Assembly (NCBI GenBank): GCA_023213315.1
Contig: JAKCPI010000981.1
Coordinates: 124,001 to 188,000, forward strand
Length of the DNA: 64,000 nucleotides
Direction: 5' to 3'
From: Euborellia annulipes
Taxonomy: Eukaryota > Arthropoda > Insecta > Dermaptera > Anisolabididae
Shown: positions 59,001 to 64,000 of the stretch, one piece after another
How positions within the stretch are numbered: position 1 is the stretch's first letter
Layout of the letters: the number at the start of each line of letters is the position of its first letter
The notes under the pieces: generated by a model
Seen by the model: the letters and a program-made list of their open reading frames with translations, nothing else
Told to the model about the DNA's origin: nothing
Database searches by the model: none
Position numbers and translations under genes: made by a program

Positions 59001-61465
59001 GTTTTTTCCAAAGGTTTTTCGGTTTCTTCTTTAGAGCCTCGCATCATTTTAACGCCATCAGCAAACATTGAAAACATCAATGGTAATGGAATGACAATTT
59101 CCAGGACAGTCAGGCTCTGTAAGGGAGAAGGTAAAATTTTGATTTTTGACAATGATGATTTATGATGGAGGGAGAATGATGGTTTGTTACCTGAAGCCAA
59201 TTAAGTGCCTGTTCTTGGACTTTTGCTGATGTTTTGGTAAAACGAATAGATACAAAATGGTATAATTTCTTGGCATCAAAGCCCAAGGGACTCATGTCAG
59301 GATCAAGAATTTTACTGTCGAATGAATTAAAAAAAAAAAATTAGTAGAGAGGAAAGAAAGAGGGAAATTGGGAATATTTAGATGCGAGAAATTTATAAAA
59401 TATTAGAAAAAGAATAAATAAATTCAATAATGAAATACTCACTTGTTAAAAAATTTTTTTTAATAAAATAAAAAATGTTATGAAAATGTTTTATTAAGAA
59501 TATATTGTGATATACCTTAATAAAATTTTGAGCTCATGGAGTTCCCGGTGTGGTACATCATTGACAATTGCCTCCATCCAATGCGGCATAACATGATTCC
59601 AGATTTCGGAGGTGACAATTTCATATGGCACCAAGCAGAGTAGTCGATGCAAGCCATGCTTGAGATGCCAAACCCGAGACACAAGATGATCCCAGTGACC
59701 ACCAACCCTTGCGTATTCGGGTGGGTGGGGAACCAAGCAAGAGACGAATACATCGAAATGAGTACGACATACCTCCGTTAGCCAGTCACAAACGAAGTCC
59801 AATTTCAATCTCTCGATCGTGCTCTCTTGAGTTTCTAGATGTTAAATTAAAATCAAAATATTCTCATTAAAGAAGCTTAATAGAATAAGTGATTTGTTTT
59901 TTTGTAAACTCCTTTGTAAACTTCCTTTTTTTTATTAAAACTGCTTTAGTTAATAAACCTTGTATCCGTAAATTGTTGTTGCTTTATTTATTAGATAAAA
60001 TGACAACTAAAAGCACTGTTCTGTTTTTAAACAGCTTTTAGCGATCGATTGTGTCAAAACTCTAATTTTGGAACCTACCCCCCTTTGGAACTTACACGCT
60101 TCAATTATTTTGTTACAAATGTAAAAAATTATGAGGGTAAATGGAACTTTACAGCTCTGACCAATTGGCGAATAAAAAATTATTCTATTCTATTCTAATG
60201 CATTTTCCATTTGTAGAGTTTAGAGGCTGAATAATATTGTATTATGGGTTTTTGATAGGCAAAAGAAAAATATTATTACTATTATTGAATATTATATTAT
60301 TAAAAGAAATAGAAAATATAGGCCTAATTTCAAGTAAAAAATATATTACAAATTGGATAGGTGGGAAGAAGAAAATTAAGTTTTTTATTTTATTCCATTA
60401 TGTTGCGTTTCGGCCCGGCGGGAATAAAAATAATGAAAATAACATGAATTTTTTCTTTTTCACCTATCTTGATTGAACACCAGTATAAGCCCTACGTATC
60501 TATTACAAATTCAGTTTAGTTTGAATCTTCGCCTTAATGTTCAGGGAAATAAGAAATTATTCAGCTCTCTCTCTATTTATTTAGTAACATGATGATTAGT
60601 TAATGAAATAAACTAAAAAGTCTGAAAGTAATTTGTTCCAACAGTAAAAATATGTTATTCTCAAGCAAAAATACATCATTTGCTTATTAATAGCTAGGAA
60701 TTCGTTCCTTCTGCGAAAAATTAAACAAAAAGGGATGAAATTATTTTAATAAAGAAAAAAGATATGGTTTAGAGAGTTATTTTCTAGCAAAACTAAATGA
60801 TCACCTAACAATAAAATCCTTAAATGTGGACAAAAAATCTTTCTATAATAAGAAAATGCCAACTTAAAACATCTTAATAATACTGAATTTTAAATAAAAT
60901 AAAAAAAGAGTGAATTTTTACCTTCAAAACAAGAAGTGACATCAAACCAATGGAAAAGCATAGCAAGAAGTCGTCCTAAAATTTCTGAAGGTGTGTTATT
61001 ATTTGGTGTGCAGAGCCCGACTAGAAGCCAGACCCCATAGCGACCAAGAAGTTGCCTTTCCTCAGGGGTCATAGGATCAGTTACCTCAGGGGCGTTGAGC
61101 AATGTTACTTTAATACTTGAATCGGGTGTTGCATCTTTCGAGTTTTCAGATGAGAGGGGTTTTGCTTCTTTTAATAAACTTAAACAAAACGAAAATCGAT
61201 TCAATTTTTATTGCTCGTCCTTAGAACCTAAGATTTCATTTTAAGACTACCTCATAATTGCCTCGACAAGATAGGCTTGCATTTCTGGACTCATATCCCA
61301 AAGTTGTGGCAAACTTCGATGAAAGATATGATCTCCGCCTCGACGATTGTTATGTCGGATATTATGACATTGTTGGCATAAACGAATTGGACGATTGCTA
61401 TTATAACTAGCACATTCAGTTGAGAAACAAATTGTCATTGCGTATTTATCGGAAGCTCTACAATT
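24506..61465 (-). CDS. unc79: UNC79, NALCN channel complex subunit (N-terminus beyond the window)
   Basis: UNC79 binds UNC80 and the sodium-leak channel NALCN and controls its surface level in neurons; it is a huge HEAT/ARM-like protein. 41 coding exons are placed here (coordinates in the five block entries), about 2,700 residues, against about 2,635 for the whole human protein. The first visible exon (61251-61465) already corresponds to human position around 400, so the start lies right of 64000. The natural stop (TGA 24508-24506) follows SSAATQFYSV, the conserved C-terminus. Diagnostic stretches: RPIRLCQQCHNIRHN, VQEQALNWLQ, PHRELHELKILL, SMDDSDVLVAQRATLYLGTI and SWLLLGALTH. Compared with vertebrates it has extra Gly-, Gln-, Thr- and Ser-rich inserts. 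Donor and acceptor phases agree at every junction except between 45109 and 43265. Confidence 0.93.
24897..25364 (+). mobile_element. tRNA-derived SINE, copy 2, with nested MITE
   Basis: Head GGGCTTGGGGTAGTTGGTAG and GCGGTTCGGATCCC, body TGCCTGGACCCC, and a poly(A) tail at 25344-25364. Interrupted by the TA-flanked MITE at 25075-25329. Same family as 20989-21243; lies in the last unc79 intron in antisense orientation. Confidence 0.8.
25075..25329. mobile_element. TA-flanked MITE nested in SINE copy 2
   Basis: Inverted ends TGGACCCTGTTACGCAATAG, TGTGTCAAGCGCC and the complement GGCGCTTGACACACTAATGC, ATAACAGGGTCCA, each next to TA. 255 bp with no coding capacity; a Tc1/mariner-type target duplication. 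Confidence 0.85.
26825..27150 (+). mobile_element. TTAA-flanked element, 3'-truncated copy
   Basis: TTAA at 26821-26824, then GGGGGTTCGGAGGCAAAGCT and the family's inner landmarks (CTCATGTATTTGTTTAATTT, AACTATTTTGACG). The right end is missing. In an unc79 intron. Confidence 0.7.
30319..30990. repeat. Large palindrome with ~330-bp arms in unc79 intron
   Basis: The left arm from GAGAGCTGGCGATAAAAATG runs through GTTGCATTTTAGTGATGGAG, AGTCAGCACTTCCAGTAC, CAAATATCTCGAAAACT and GTACATAATCACGCTAAAGT to AGGGGTAAAATTT; the right arm repeats all of it inverted, ending CATTTTTGTCGCCAGCTCTC. The spacer is only about 60 bases. No coding capacity and no clear target duplication. Confidence 0.85.
31886..32260. 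repeat. Palindrome carrying ribozyme-like motifs in both arms
   Basis: The outer arms AAAGAGCAAGTACAGGTGCA / TGCACCTGTACTTGCTTTTT pair through GCAAATAAAGAGAGCC, and an inner inverted pair (CACAAAGTTGTCG / CGACAACTTTGTG) surrounds the centre. Each arm contains a GAGGACTGAGGATGG ... TCCGAA segment. The right arm reaches within 40 bases of the unc79 exon at 32297-32386. Confidence 0.85.
32152..32200 (+). ncRNA. Hammerhead-like motif, candidate 2
   Basis: GAGGA, CTGAGGA (32157-32163), a stem-loop from TGGAAG to TTGTCC, GAAA (32184-32187), CGTC, TCCTT. GAGGA pairs with TCCTT (one G-U). Core boxes CUGANGA and GAAA and a GUC cleavage triplet are all present; one extra U precedes stem II. The opposite palindrome arm (31945-31981, minus) has GAAG instead of GAAA. 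Confidence 0.45.
33743..34286 (+). mobile_element. TTAA-flanked (piggyBac-type) element, full copy
   Basis: TTAA at 33739-33742 and 34287-34290; ends GAGGCTTCTGGAGGCAAA and, inverted, GGGGCTTCATGAGGGCAC. 544 bp, non-coding. The rest of the intron to 35797 shows no gene; a tRNA-like B-box segment on the minus strand near 35440-35510 (GGGGTTCGCTTCC) may be a SINE remnant. Confidence 0.8.
36121..37348 (-). other. unc79 intron with partial inverted repeat only
   Basis: Near 36430-36560 CAGCGGCTCGGCTCGTGAC and GTGAGCCGAGCCGAGTCCG are imperfectly complementary. Otherwise AT-rich sequence with no recognisable feature. Confidence 0.4.
37806..38418 (+). mobile_element. TTAA-flanked element copy interrupted by a G-rich tract
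   Basis: Starts GGCTCTTCAGGAGGCAAACC, carries the family's inner landmarks, and ends GATTCAATGTGCCC next to TTAA (38419-38422), having lost the last TIR bases. An 80-base tract of almost only G and GGGTGGG (38266-38346) sits inside it. Confidence 0.7.
38266..38346. repeat. Extreme G-rich low-complexity tract
   Basis: Runs of 6 to 21 G broken by single T, C or A. It could form G-quadruplexes, but such a tract in 70% AT surroundings may also be a sequencing or assembly artefact. Confidence 0.6.
39790..39960 (+). mobile_element. Diverged tRNA-derived SINE
   Basis: A GTGGCCGATAGGTTAGGG A-box-like head, GGGTTCAGCC B-box-like sequence, and the same tail landmarks as the two clear SINEs (CATTTGCATATCAAATAG, GTCTGGACCCCAATATATA). 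Confidence 0.55.
40014..40144. repeat. Foldback hairpin in unc79 intron
   Basis: ATAGAAGGAACCGGAGAATA, AAACCAGCTACTAGTGGACG and CCT are mirrored by AGGCGTCCAGTAGCAGCTGG and TTTTATTCTCCGGTTCCTTC. A third copy of GGCGTCCACTAGCAGCTGG lies in the loop. Confidence 0.8.
40873..43060 (-). other. Large unc79 intron
   Basis: 40873-42290 is low-complexity AT-rich DNA without recognisable features. 42298-42718 is a palindromic repeat (separate entry). Confidence 0.5.
42298..42718. repeat. Palindromic double copy of the GTCGAAACGTTGTACAGT family
   Basis: Left arm (minus) and right arm (plus) each hold the complete family 3' part: a CAACGCCATCT region, CCCTTAGAGGTTAATTCGCT, the stem-loop, GTCGAAACGTTGTACAGTAT and ACAAAATGTGGTCTATAATT. 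The left arm has the tail on the outside, so the copies are joined at their 5' sides. Confidence 0.8.
43930..44245. repeat. Second inverted double copy of the GTCGAAACGTTGTACAGT family
   Basis: ATACTGTACAACGTTTCGAC at 43955 (minus) and GTCGAAACGTTGTACCGTAT at 44155 (plus) face away from each other around a shorter centre of TTAGTTCACTTGA and its complement. Ends in an ATAATAATAATA run. Confidence 0.8.
44341..44380 (-). ncRNA. Hammerhead-like motif, candidate 3
   Basis: Minus strand: CTGAAGA (44371-44365), TGGGCTAACAACCC (GGG/CCC stem), GAAA (44350-44347), then TATATA. Core boxes match; the outer helix is weak (TATA/TATA only). Confidence 0.35.
46126..46190. repeat. Short perfect hairpin
   Basis: TGAGGTTGTGTTTATATGTG is inverted as CACATATAAACACAACCTCA with a loop of about 25 bases. 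Immediately left of the MITE at 46204. Confidence 0.75.
46204..46451. mobile_element. Tc1/mariner-type MITE (TGGACCGTTTATTTTGAAAG)
   Basis: Inverted ends TGGACCGTTTATTTTGAAAG and CTTTCAAAATAAATGGTCCA flanked by TA. 248 bp; arms of about 45 bp include GTGGTGTAAGTTCATTTT. A partial copy is lodged in the mariner relic at 5.55 kb. Confidence 0.88.
47285..47575 (+). repeat. GTCGAAACGTTGTACAGT family, longer copy
   Basis: Includes GTGTCTAACTTCATGGAAAC, GTGTAGATGGCGCTGAAGTT, CGTAACGGTCCCTTAGAGG, the stem-loop and GTCGAAACGTTGTATAGTAT, ending GGTCTATATTTAAAAATTCC. Confidence 0.7.
48119..49814 (-). other. unc79 intron with GC-run-flanked repeat material
   Basis: GGTCCCAGGGGGGGG near 48299 and CCCCCCCTTGAC..TCTGGGACC near 49560-49583 suggest the ends of one element of about 1.3 kb; a SINE fragment (GGGTTCGGATCCCAGAC) is at 48498-48517 and the motif at 48786-48833 lies inside. 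Ends are not exact enough to call the element. Confidence 0.4.
48786..48833 (-). ncRNA. Hammerhead-like motif, candidate 4 (best closed)
   Basis: Minus strand: TTATCGTC, CTGAGGA (48825-48819), TGAGATGTTGTGATTCC, GAAA (48801-48798), CGTC, GACGATAA. The outer helix TTATCGTC/GACGATAA is a perfect 8-bp pair that directly abuts CTGAGGA on one side and the GTC triplet on the other, as in type I hammerheads. Stem II is weak. Confidence 0.5.
49988..52253 (-). other. unc79 intron outside the TTAA element
   Basis: 50200-50770 and 51364-52140 are AT-rich with no recognisable element or coding potential. A G run at 52148-52155 precedes the GC-rich exon. Confidence 0.45.
50777..51363 (+). mobile_element. 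TTAA-flanked element, nearly full copy
   Basis: TTAA at 50773-50776, then GGGGCTTCGTGAAGCAAAGC; inner landmarks present; the right end GCCATCCTGAAGCG lacks a clean TTAA. Confidence 0.75.
53108..53177. repeat. Short hairpin repeat, copy 3
   Basis: TTGTCGACACAACCC, then GGTAATTGAAAGTTGTGTGT, TGTGCGACAATCACACCA: the right arm is intact and the left arm shortened. Confidence 0.65.
53326..53815. repeat. Tandem repeat of about 140 bp, three units
   Basis: Units near 53352, 53483 and 53624, same consensus as 7.4-8.1 kb (AAAAAGTACATCAGTAAAGT, ACTAGTACTCGAGG). Starts with TAGTTCCGGGTTGAT, like the first array (AGTTCCGGGATGAT at 7350), and ends CGAGAACTGATGTGCTGACA. Shared starts and ends show a defined element. 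Confidence 0.8.
54747..55040 (-). mobile_element. TTAA-flanked element, truncated copy
   Basis: GGCCAAATAGTTCAGCACTC to GCTTTGCCTCCCAAAGCGTC, followed by TTAA at 55041-55044. The other end is missing. Confidence 0.7.
55898..57630 (-). other. unc79 intron with repeat copy and tRNA-like remnant
   Basis: 56480-56755 (+) is a copy of the GTCGAAACGTTGTACAGT family with part of the stem-loop lost (GACTGCAGCAGAAACATTGT) and an AAT-repeat tail. A minus-strand tRNA-like B-box (GCGTTCAAATC) is at about 56427. The rest is AT-rich. Confidence 0.5.
58016..58117. repeat. Short hairpin repeat, copy 4
   Basis: Preceded by CTGTCGGAAACTAAATATAT and CTCGACAC; arms AAAAATCTGGTGTGACAAGC and GTGCGACCATCACACCAGAT. 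Confidence 0.8.
58150..58463 (-). mobile_element. TTAA-flanked element, truncated copy
   Basis: Inner landmarks GGCCAAATTGTTCAGCACTC, ATTATCAGATCACTTAGAGG and AACATGCGAACAGCTTGCCT; ends CTCCTGTAATTAA next to the unc79 exon at 58503-58717. Confidence 0.7.
59835..60921 (-). other. unc79 intron, no clear element
   Basis: An ATTCT microsatellite at about 60180-60198 follows GACCAATTGGCGAATAAAAA, which resembles a retroposon 3' tail. Nothing else recognisable. Confidence 0.4.
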
Positions 61466-62260
61466 CTAAAAGCAAAAGAAAATAATCCTTTTTATTATAC
61501 TTATTACCAGGTGTGCCGGTAAATAAAGATCAAGTTTTTTGGTAGCATTCGTTAGTTACTTCAAACTTTTTTCACATCAATTTTTTACTGTGACAGTATC
61601 TTTCAAAACTTGTCTAATTTACAATTATTATTTTGTCTGGATAGAAAATAAAATAAAAACATGATATTTGTAGAAGAGTAATTTCTGGTGAAAAAGGTTT
61701 CTTTGGTTAATGGAAAAAATTAAAATTTGTTTTACCTTTTATTTTATAGGATTAAATTATATGAAGTCTTGAATAATGCTTTTTTGATATATAAATTAAT
61801 CTTAGATTAATTATAGAATTATAAAAGATAAAAAATTAATATTTTGTAGTTTTATATAAAAATAACGGATAAAACTATAAAACGAATCTATGGCGGATGT
61901 ATAAAACTCGGATGCGCATGCGCGAACCCGACGAGAAAGGAATTGTTTTTTCAACGAGTTGGTTTTTGGGCGGGATCACTGGGCGGGATAAAACTTGACA
62001 ACTATACTTAAAATATTTTAACAATCGTTTTGGATTCTTGTTGAAGAGAAAAGACAAAGATTAGAGCTGATAAAATTGATTCAAAGAAAGAATTAACTAA
62101 AAAGTCACTAAACTTCAGACGAAAGTTTAAAAAAATATGATACAAAAAAAACAGGTTTTTAATAATATTTAATAAATTATAAAGGTATAAATTTTATAAA
62201 AAAAAATTCTCTTTCTTTCTTAAATAATTTGAAAAGATCCGAATTAAAATTTTTTTTGTT
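61466..62260 (-). other. unc79 intron, unassigned
   Basis: AT-rich. Near 61905-61940 the sequence CTCGGATGCGCATGCGCGAA matches a segment at about 28298 (CTCGGGTGCGTATGCGCGAA); both continue CCC..CGAGAAAGGAA. No exon found. Confidence 0.4.
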
Positions 62261-62269
62261 TTGTTAAAT

Positions 62270-62535
62270 TGTCACCCTGGGCGGAGGAGATGCAAAGAAA
62301 GATAATATCGCGCATTGATTGGTTTTTTGGCGCCAGTTTGGCGTCGTGGTCGTCGCGCGCCTTTTCTATTAAGGTGTTTCCTGGCTCTTTCCAAATTGTT
62401 CTCAATCAACGAAGTAGAAAGAAACTTGGCCTTGTGCATTGTTGTACTTGTTCATAAAATTTGCCCAAACGGACTCAAGTATAACTTCGTTAGTGATTAT
62501 TATTCACTTTACTCGTTAACAAAATAGTTTGGTGA
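62270..62535 (+). promoter_or_regulatory. GC-richer promoter-like segment with E2F/CCAAT-type sites
   Basis: Contains GATTGGTT (an inverted CCAAT box, 62316), TTTTGGCGCCAGTTTGGCG (E2F-type TTTSGCGC sites, 62322-62343) and GTCGTCGCGCGCC. A possible transcript reads on to a donor-like GTGAGTAG at 62531. It could be a promoter inside or upstream of unc79, or just a repeat. Confidence 0.3.
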
Positions 62536-63027
62536 GTAGACAAAAAATCTTTATATATTCTTGTTTTAATAATAAATACAAATCTCAACCAAACTATTCT
62601 GGGATTATTTAGTAAATTTATTATTCTTACATGTGATTAAAAAAAAGAGCTTTTTTTTATTATATTAATGGTGTGGCCCGAAGTTTTGAATTTCTTTATT
62701 TTTTTTATATTATATAATGATTATTAATTGAGAGATTTTTTTGATTTACAATGCTTTATTGAGAAAATATCTTCTACCACAATGACAAAAAATAAAATTA
62801 TTTTTTGAAATCATTTTCTATTTTTTTTTTTTTTTTTTTTTTTGCCCATCAAGTAACAATAAATAATATTATATTTTTGGGGGTCATCGTTCTCAACCCC
62901 ATTGCCAGATTCATTATAAATTTATAATCAGCTGTTTTCCTCCTTAATTTATTAATATTGAAGAAAATGATTAATACTTTCCGAGAAGTCCTTATAAATT
63001 CGATTGATTGCAACATAATTAAAATAA

Positions 63028-63118
63028 AAATCTGGTGTGACTGGCGCACAGCACACAACTCTCTTTCATTCGGTAATCGAAAGTTGTGTTCTGTGCTTGT
63101 CACCAGATTTTTTGTGTC
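63028..63118. repeat. Short hairpin repeat, copy 5
   Basis: AAAATCTGGTGTGACTGGCG, then AATCGAAAGTTGTGTTCTGT and TGTCACCAGATTTTTTGTGT, followed by CGACATGTATTTAGTTTCCG, the mirror of the flank at copy 4. Confidence 0.8.
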
Positions 63119-63225
63119 GACATGTATTTAGTTTCCGACAGGAGGGGAAATTCGATTTTCAAGATGTAAAATTTATAAGTATGGGAAAATATTTATATTT
63201 TGTTACCATGGCAACCATTTTTCCT

Positions 63226-63482
63226 CAGTGGCGTCATTTGGGGGAGGCAGGGGGCATTTGACCCCCCCCCCTCCCAAGGGCTCTCTTATAAAATTTTATA
63301 TTATTCTTAAATAAAATATTTCAAAATAAATCTAAGAGTATAAAAATTGTATAAAATTAAACAATTAATTAAATTAAATCTTCTGTCCAAATTTGAGTAC
63401 CTATTTGTAAGTGTAAGTAAATTTTAAGAAAAAAAATGTTTGCCCCCCCCCCCCTCTAGAAAAAGTTGAAATAACGCCACCG
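63226..63482. mobile_element. hAT-type MITE (family CAGTGGCGTCATTT), intact copy
   Basis: Ends CAGTGGCGTCATTTGGGG and GTTGAAATAACGCCACCG, exact 8-bp duplication TTTTTCCT (63218-63225, 63483-63490). 257 bp. Shows what the copy at 20918-21621 looked like before insertions. Confidence 0.88.
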
Positions 63483-63599
63483 TTTTTCCTATCTTTTCTT
63501 TGGAGTACAAGAGTAAAGTGGTCTTCAGAAGATTTCAATGGCAAAATGAGAATACTCATTTTAAAGAGCATCTAAAAAATAATTGATTTTTGAATTTTA

Positions 63600-63685
63600 A
63601 TCAAAATCGTTGAAGCGAATTTTGAGAAAATTGAAAAAAACTGAAAAAGTGCATCAGTAAAGTACTAGTACTCTTTGGTCGATTT
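63600..63685. repeat. Single unit of the 140-bp tandem repeat family
   Basis: AATCAAAATCGTTGAAGCGA, GAGAAAATTGAAAAAAACTG and CATCAGTAAAGTACTAGTAC, as in the arrays at 7.4 and 53.3 kb. Confidence 0.65.
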
Positions 63686-63891
63686 TGTTCCCCCTTGGAG
63701 GAGAGGAAGGGGCGATTAGCACCCGAAGCGACGACGAGCAGATTGAAAGAAAATTGTGTTTTATTTCTAATCCTGGCTGCCTACCCAGCATCAATAATAT
63801 AAAATATAAAAATTTTCCCATGTTTATAAATGTTATAAGCTTATGTTGAATTCAAATGTACCGGTAACGTACTGACTGAAACTAAATATAT

Positions 63892-64000
63892 CTCGACACA
63901 AAAAATCTGGTGGGACAAGAACAGAACACAACTTTTTCTTGCCGAAAGTAAAAGTTGTTTGCTGTGCAGGGAAGGTGCTGTACGACCAGTTCCACCAGAA
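63892..64000. repeat. Short hairpin repeat, copy 6
   Basis: ACTAAATATATCTCGACACA, then AAAAATCTGGTGGGACAAGA and ACGACCAGTTCCACCAGA at the window end. Confidence 0.75.

Larger units (their letters stand above)
57631..61465 (-). other. unc79: unc79 exon block 1 (first seven exons in window)
   Basis: Exons in transcript order: 61251-61465, 60922-61178, 59516-59834, 59191-59314, 58957-59116, 58503-58717, 57631-57855. The first carries a Cys/His cluster (NCRASDKYAMTICFSTEC, CQQCHNIRHN) that resembles a B-box-like zinc-binding fold. The second has RYGVWLLVGLCTPNNNTPSE. The third (DWLTEVCRTHFDVFVSCL, EYARVGGHWDHL, PYEIVTSEIWNHVMPHWMEA) is the best-conserved HEAT-like stretch. The fifth encodes FSMFADGVKMMRGSKEE, the sixth CCVLMLDVLFKQ after an acidic run, the seventh ACEDDECAYCEAGIMWYQLA. 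All donors and acceptors are canonical and in phase. Confidence 0.9.

Noticed and set aside
58743..59165. 140-residue plus-strand ORF
   Set aside because: It overlaps an unc79 exon on the other strand and an intron, with no homology.
1..64000. CRISPR arrays, bacterial operons or phage-type systems
   Set aside because: The DNA is clearly eukaryotic nuclear; the regular repeats are tandem units, zinc-finger units or transposons.

Overview
The window is eukaryotic, very AT-rich nuclear DNA: genes have many small exons, GT..AG introns and little intergenic space, and the introns are packed with transposable-element debris. The proteins, above all a long UNC79 that matches the animal family exon by exon, point to an invertebrate animal, most likely an arthropod. 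A crustacean with a repeat-rich AT-rich genome would fit, but the sequence does not let me name a species.

Layout from left to right. 818-1710 (-) holds the first four coding exons of cdc16 (APC6), which runs off the left edge. 2482-6788 (+) is a complete six-exon FASTK-family gene closest to TBRG4/FASTKD4, divergent from cdc16. 6919-11416 (-) is a complete four-exon DNAJC9, tail to tail with tbrg4. 12452-15961 (+) is a C2H2 zinc-finger gene whose finger array is broken by frameshifts and continues as a pseudogenic array to 16481. 17515-21793 (+) is a complete model for REC114, the meiotic double-strand-break factor, starting with a proposed 7-base coding microexon. 24506-61465 (-) is UNC79, the large NALCN-channel auxiliary subunit: 41 coding exons, ending at its natural stop, with the N-terminal exons beyond the right edge. 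Nearly all exon junctions were checked for phase; one junction (43.2-45.1 kb) does not close.

The rest is mobile DNA. I see at least four families of short hAT-type elements with 8-bp target duplications, Tc1/mariner-type MITEs with TA duplications, a Harbinger-type MITE, seven copies of a TTAA-flanked (piggyBac-type) element, two copies of a tRNA-derived SINE, a palindromic mariner relic, a Tc1 relic with very long inverted repeats, a dispersed ~140-bp tandem repeat, and a six-copy short hairpin repeat. Several are nested. A striking share of the repeats are long perfect or near-perfect palindromes.

The most unusual signal is a recurrent RNA-like motif: CTGARGA, a short stem-loop, then GAAA, enclosed in four cases by complementary arms. 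This is close to a type I hammerhead ribozyme core (CUGANGA..GAAA..UH), with one extra U before stem II, and occurs in unrelated repeat contexts at 19.65, 32.15, 44.35 and 48.8 kb, with degenerate relatives elsewhere.
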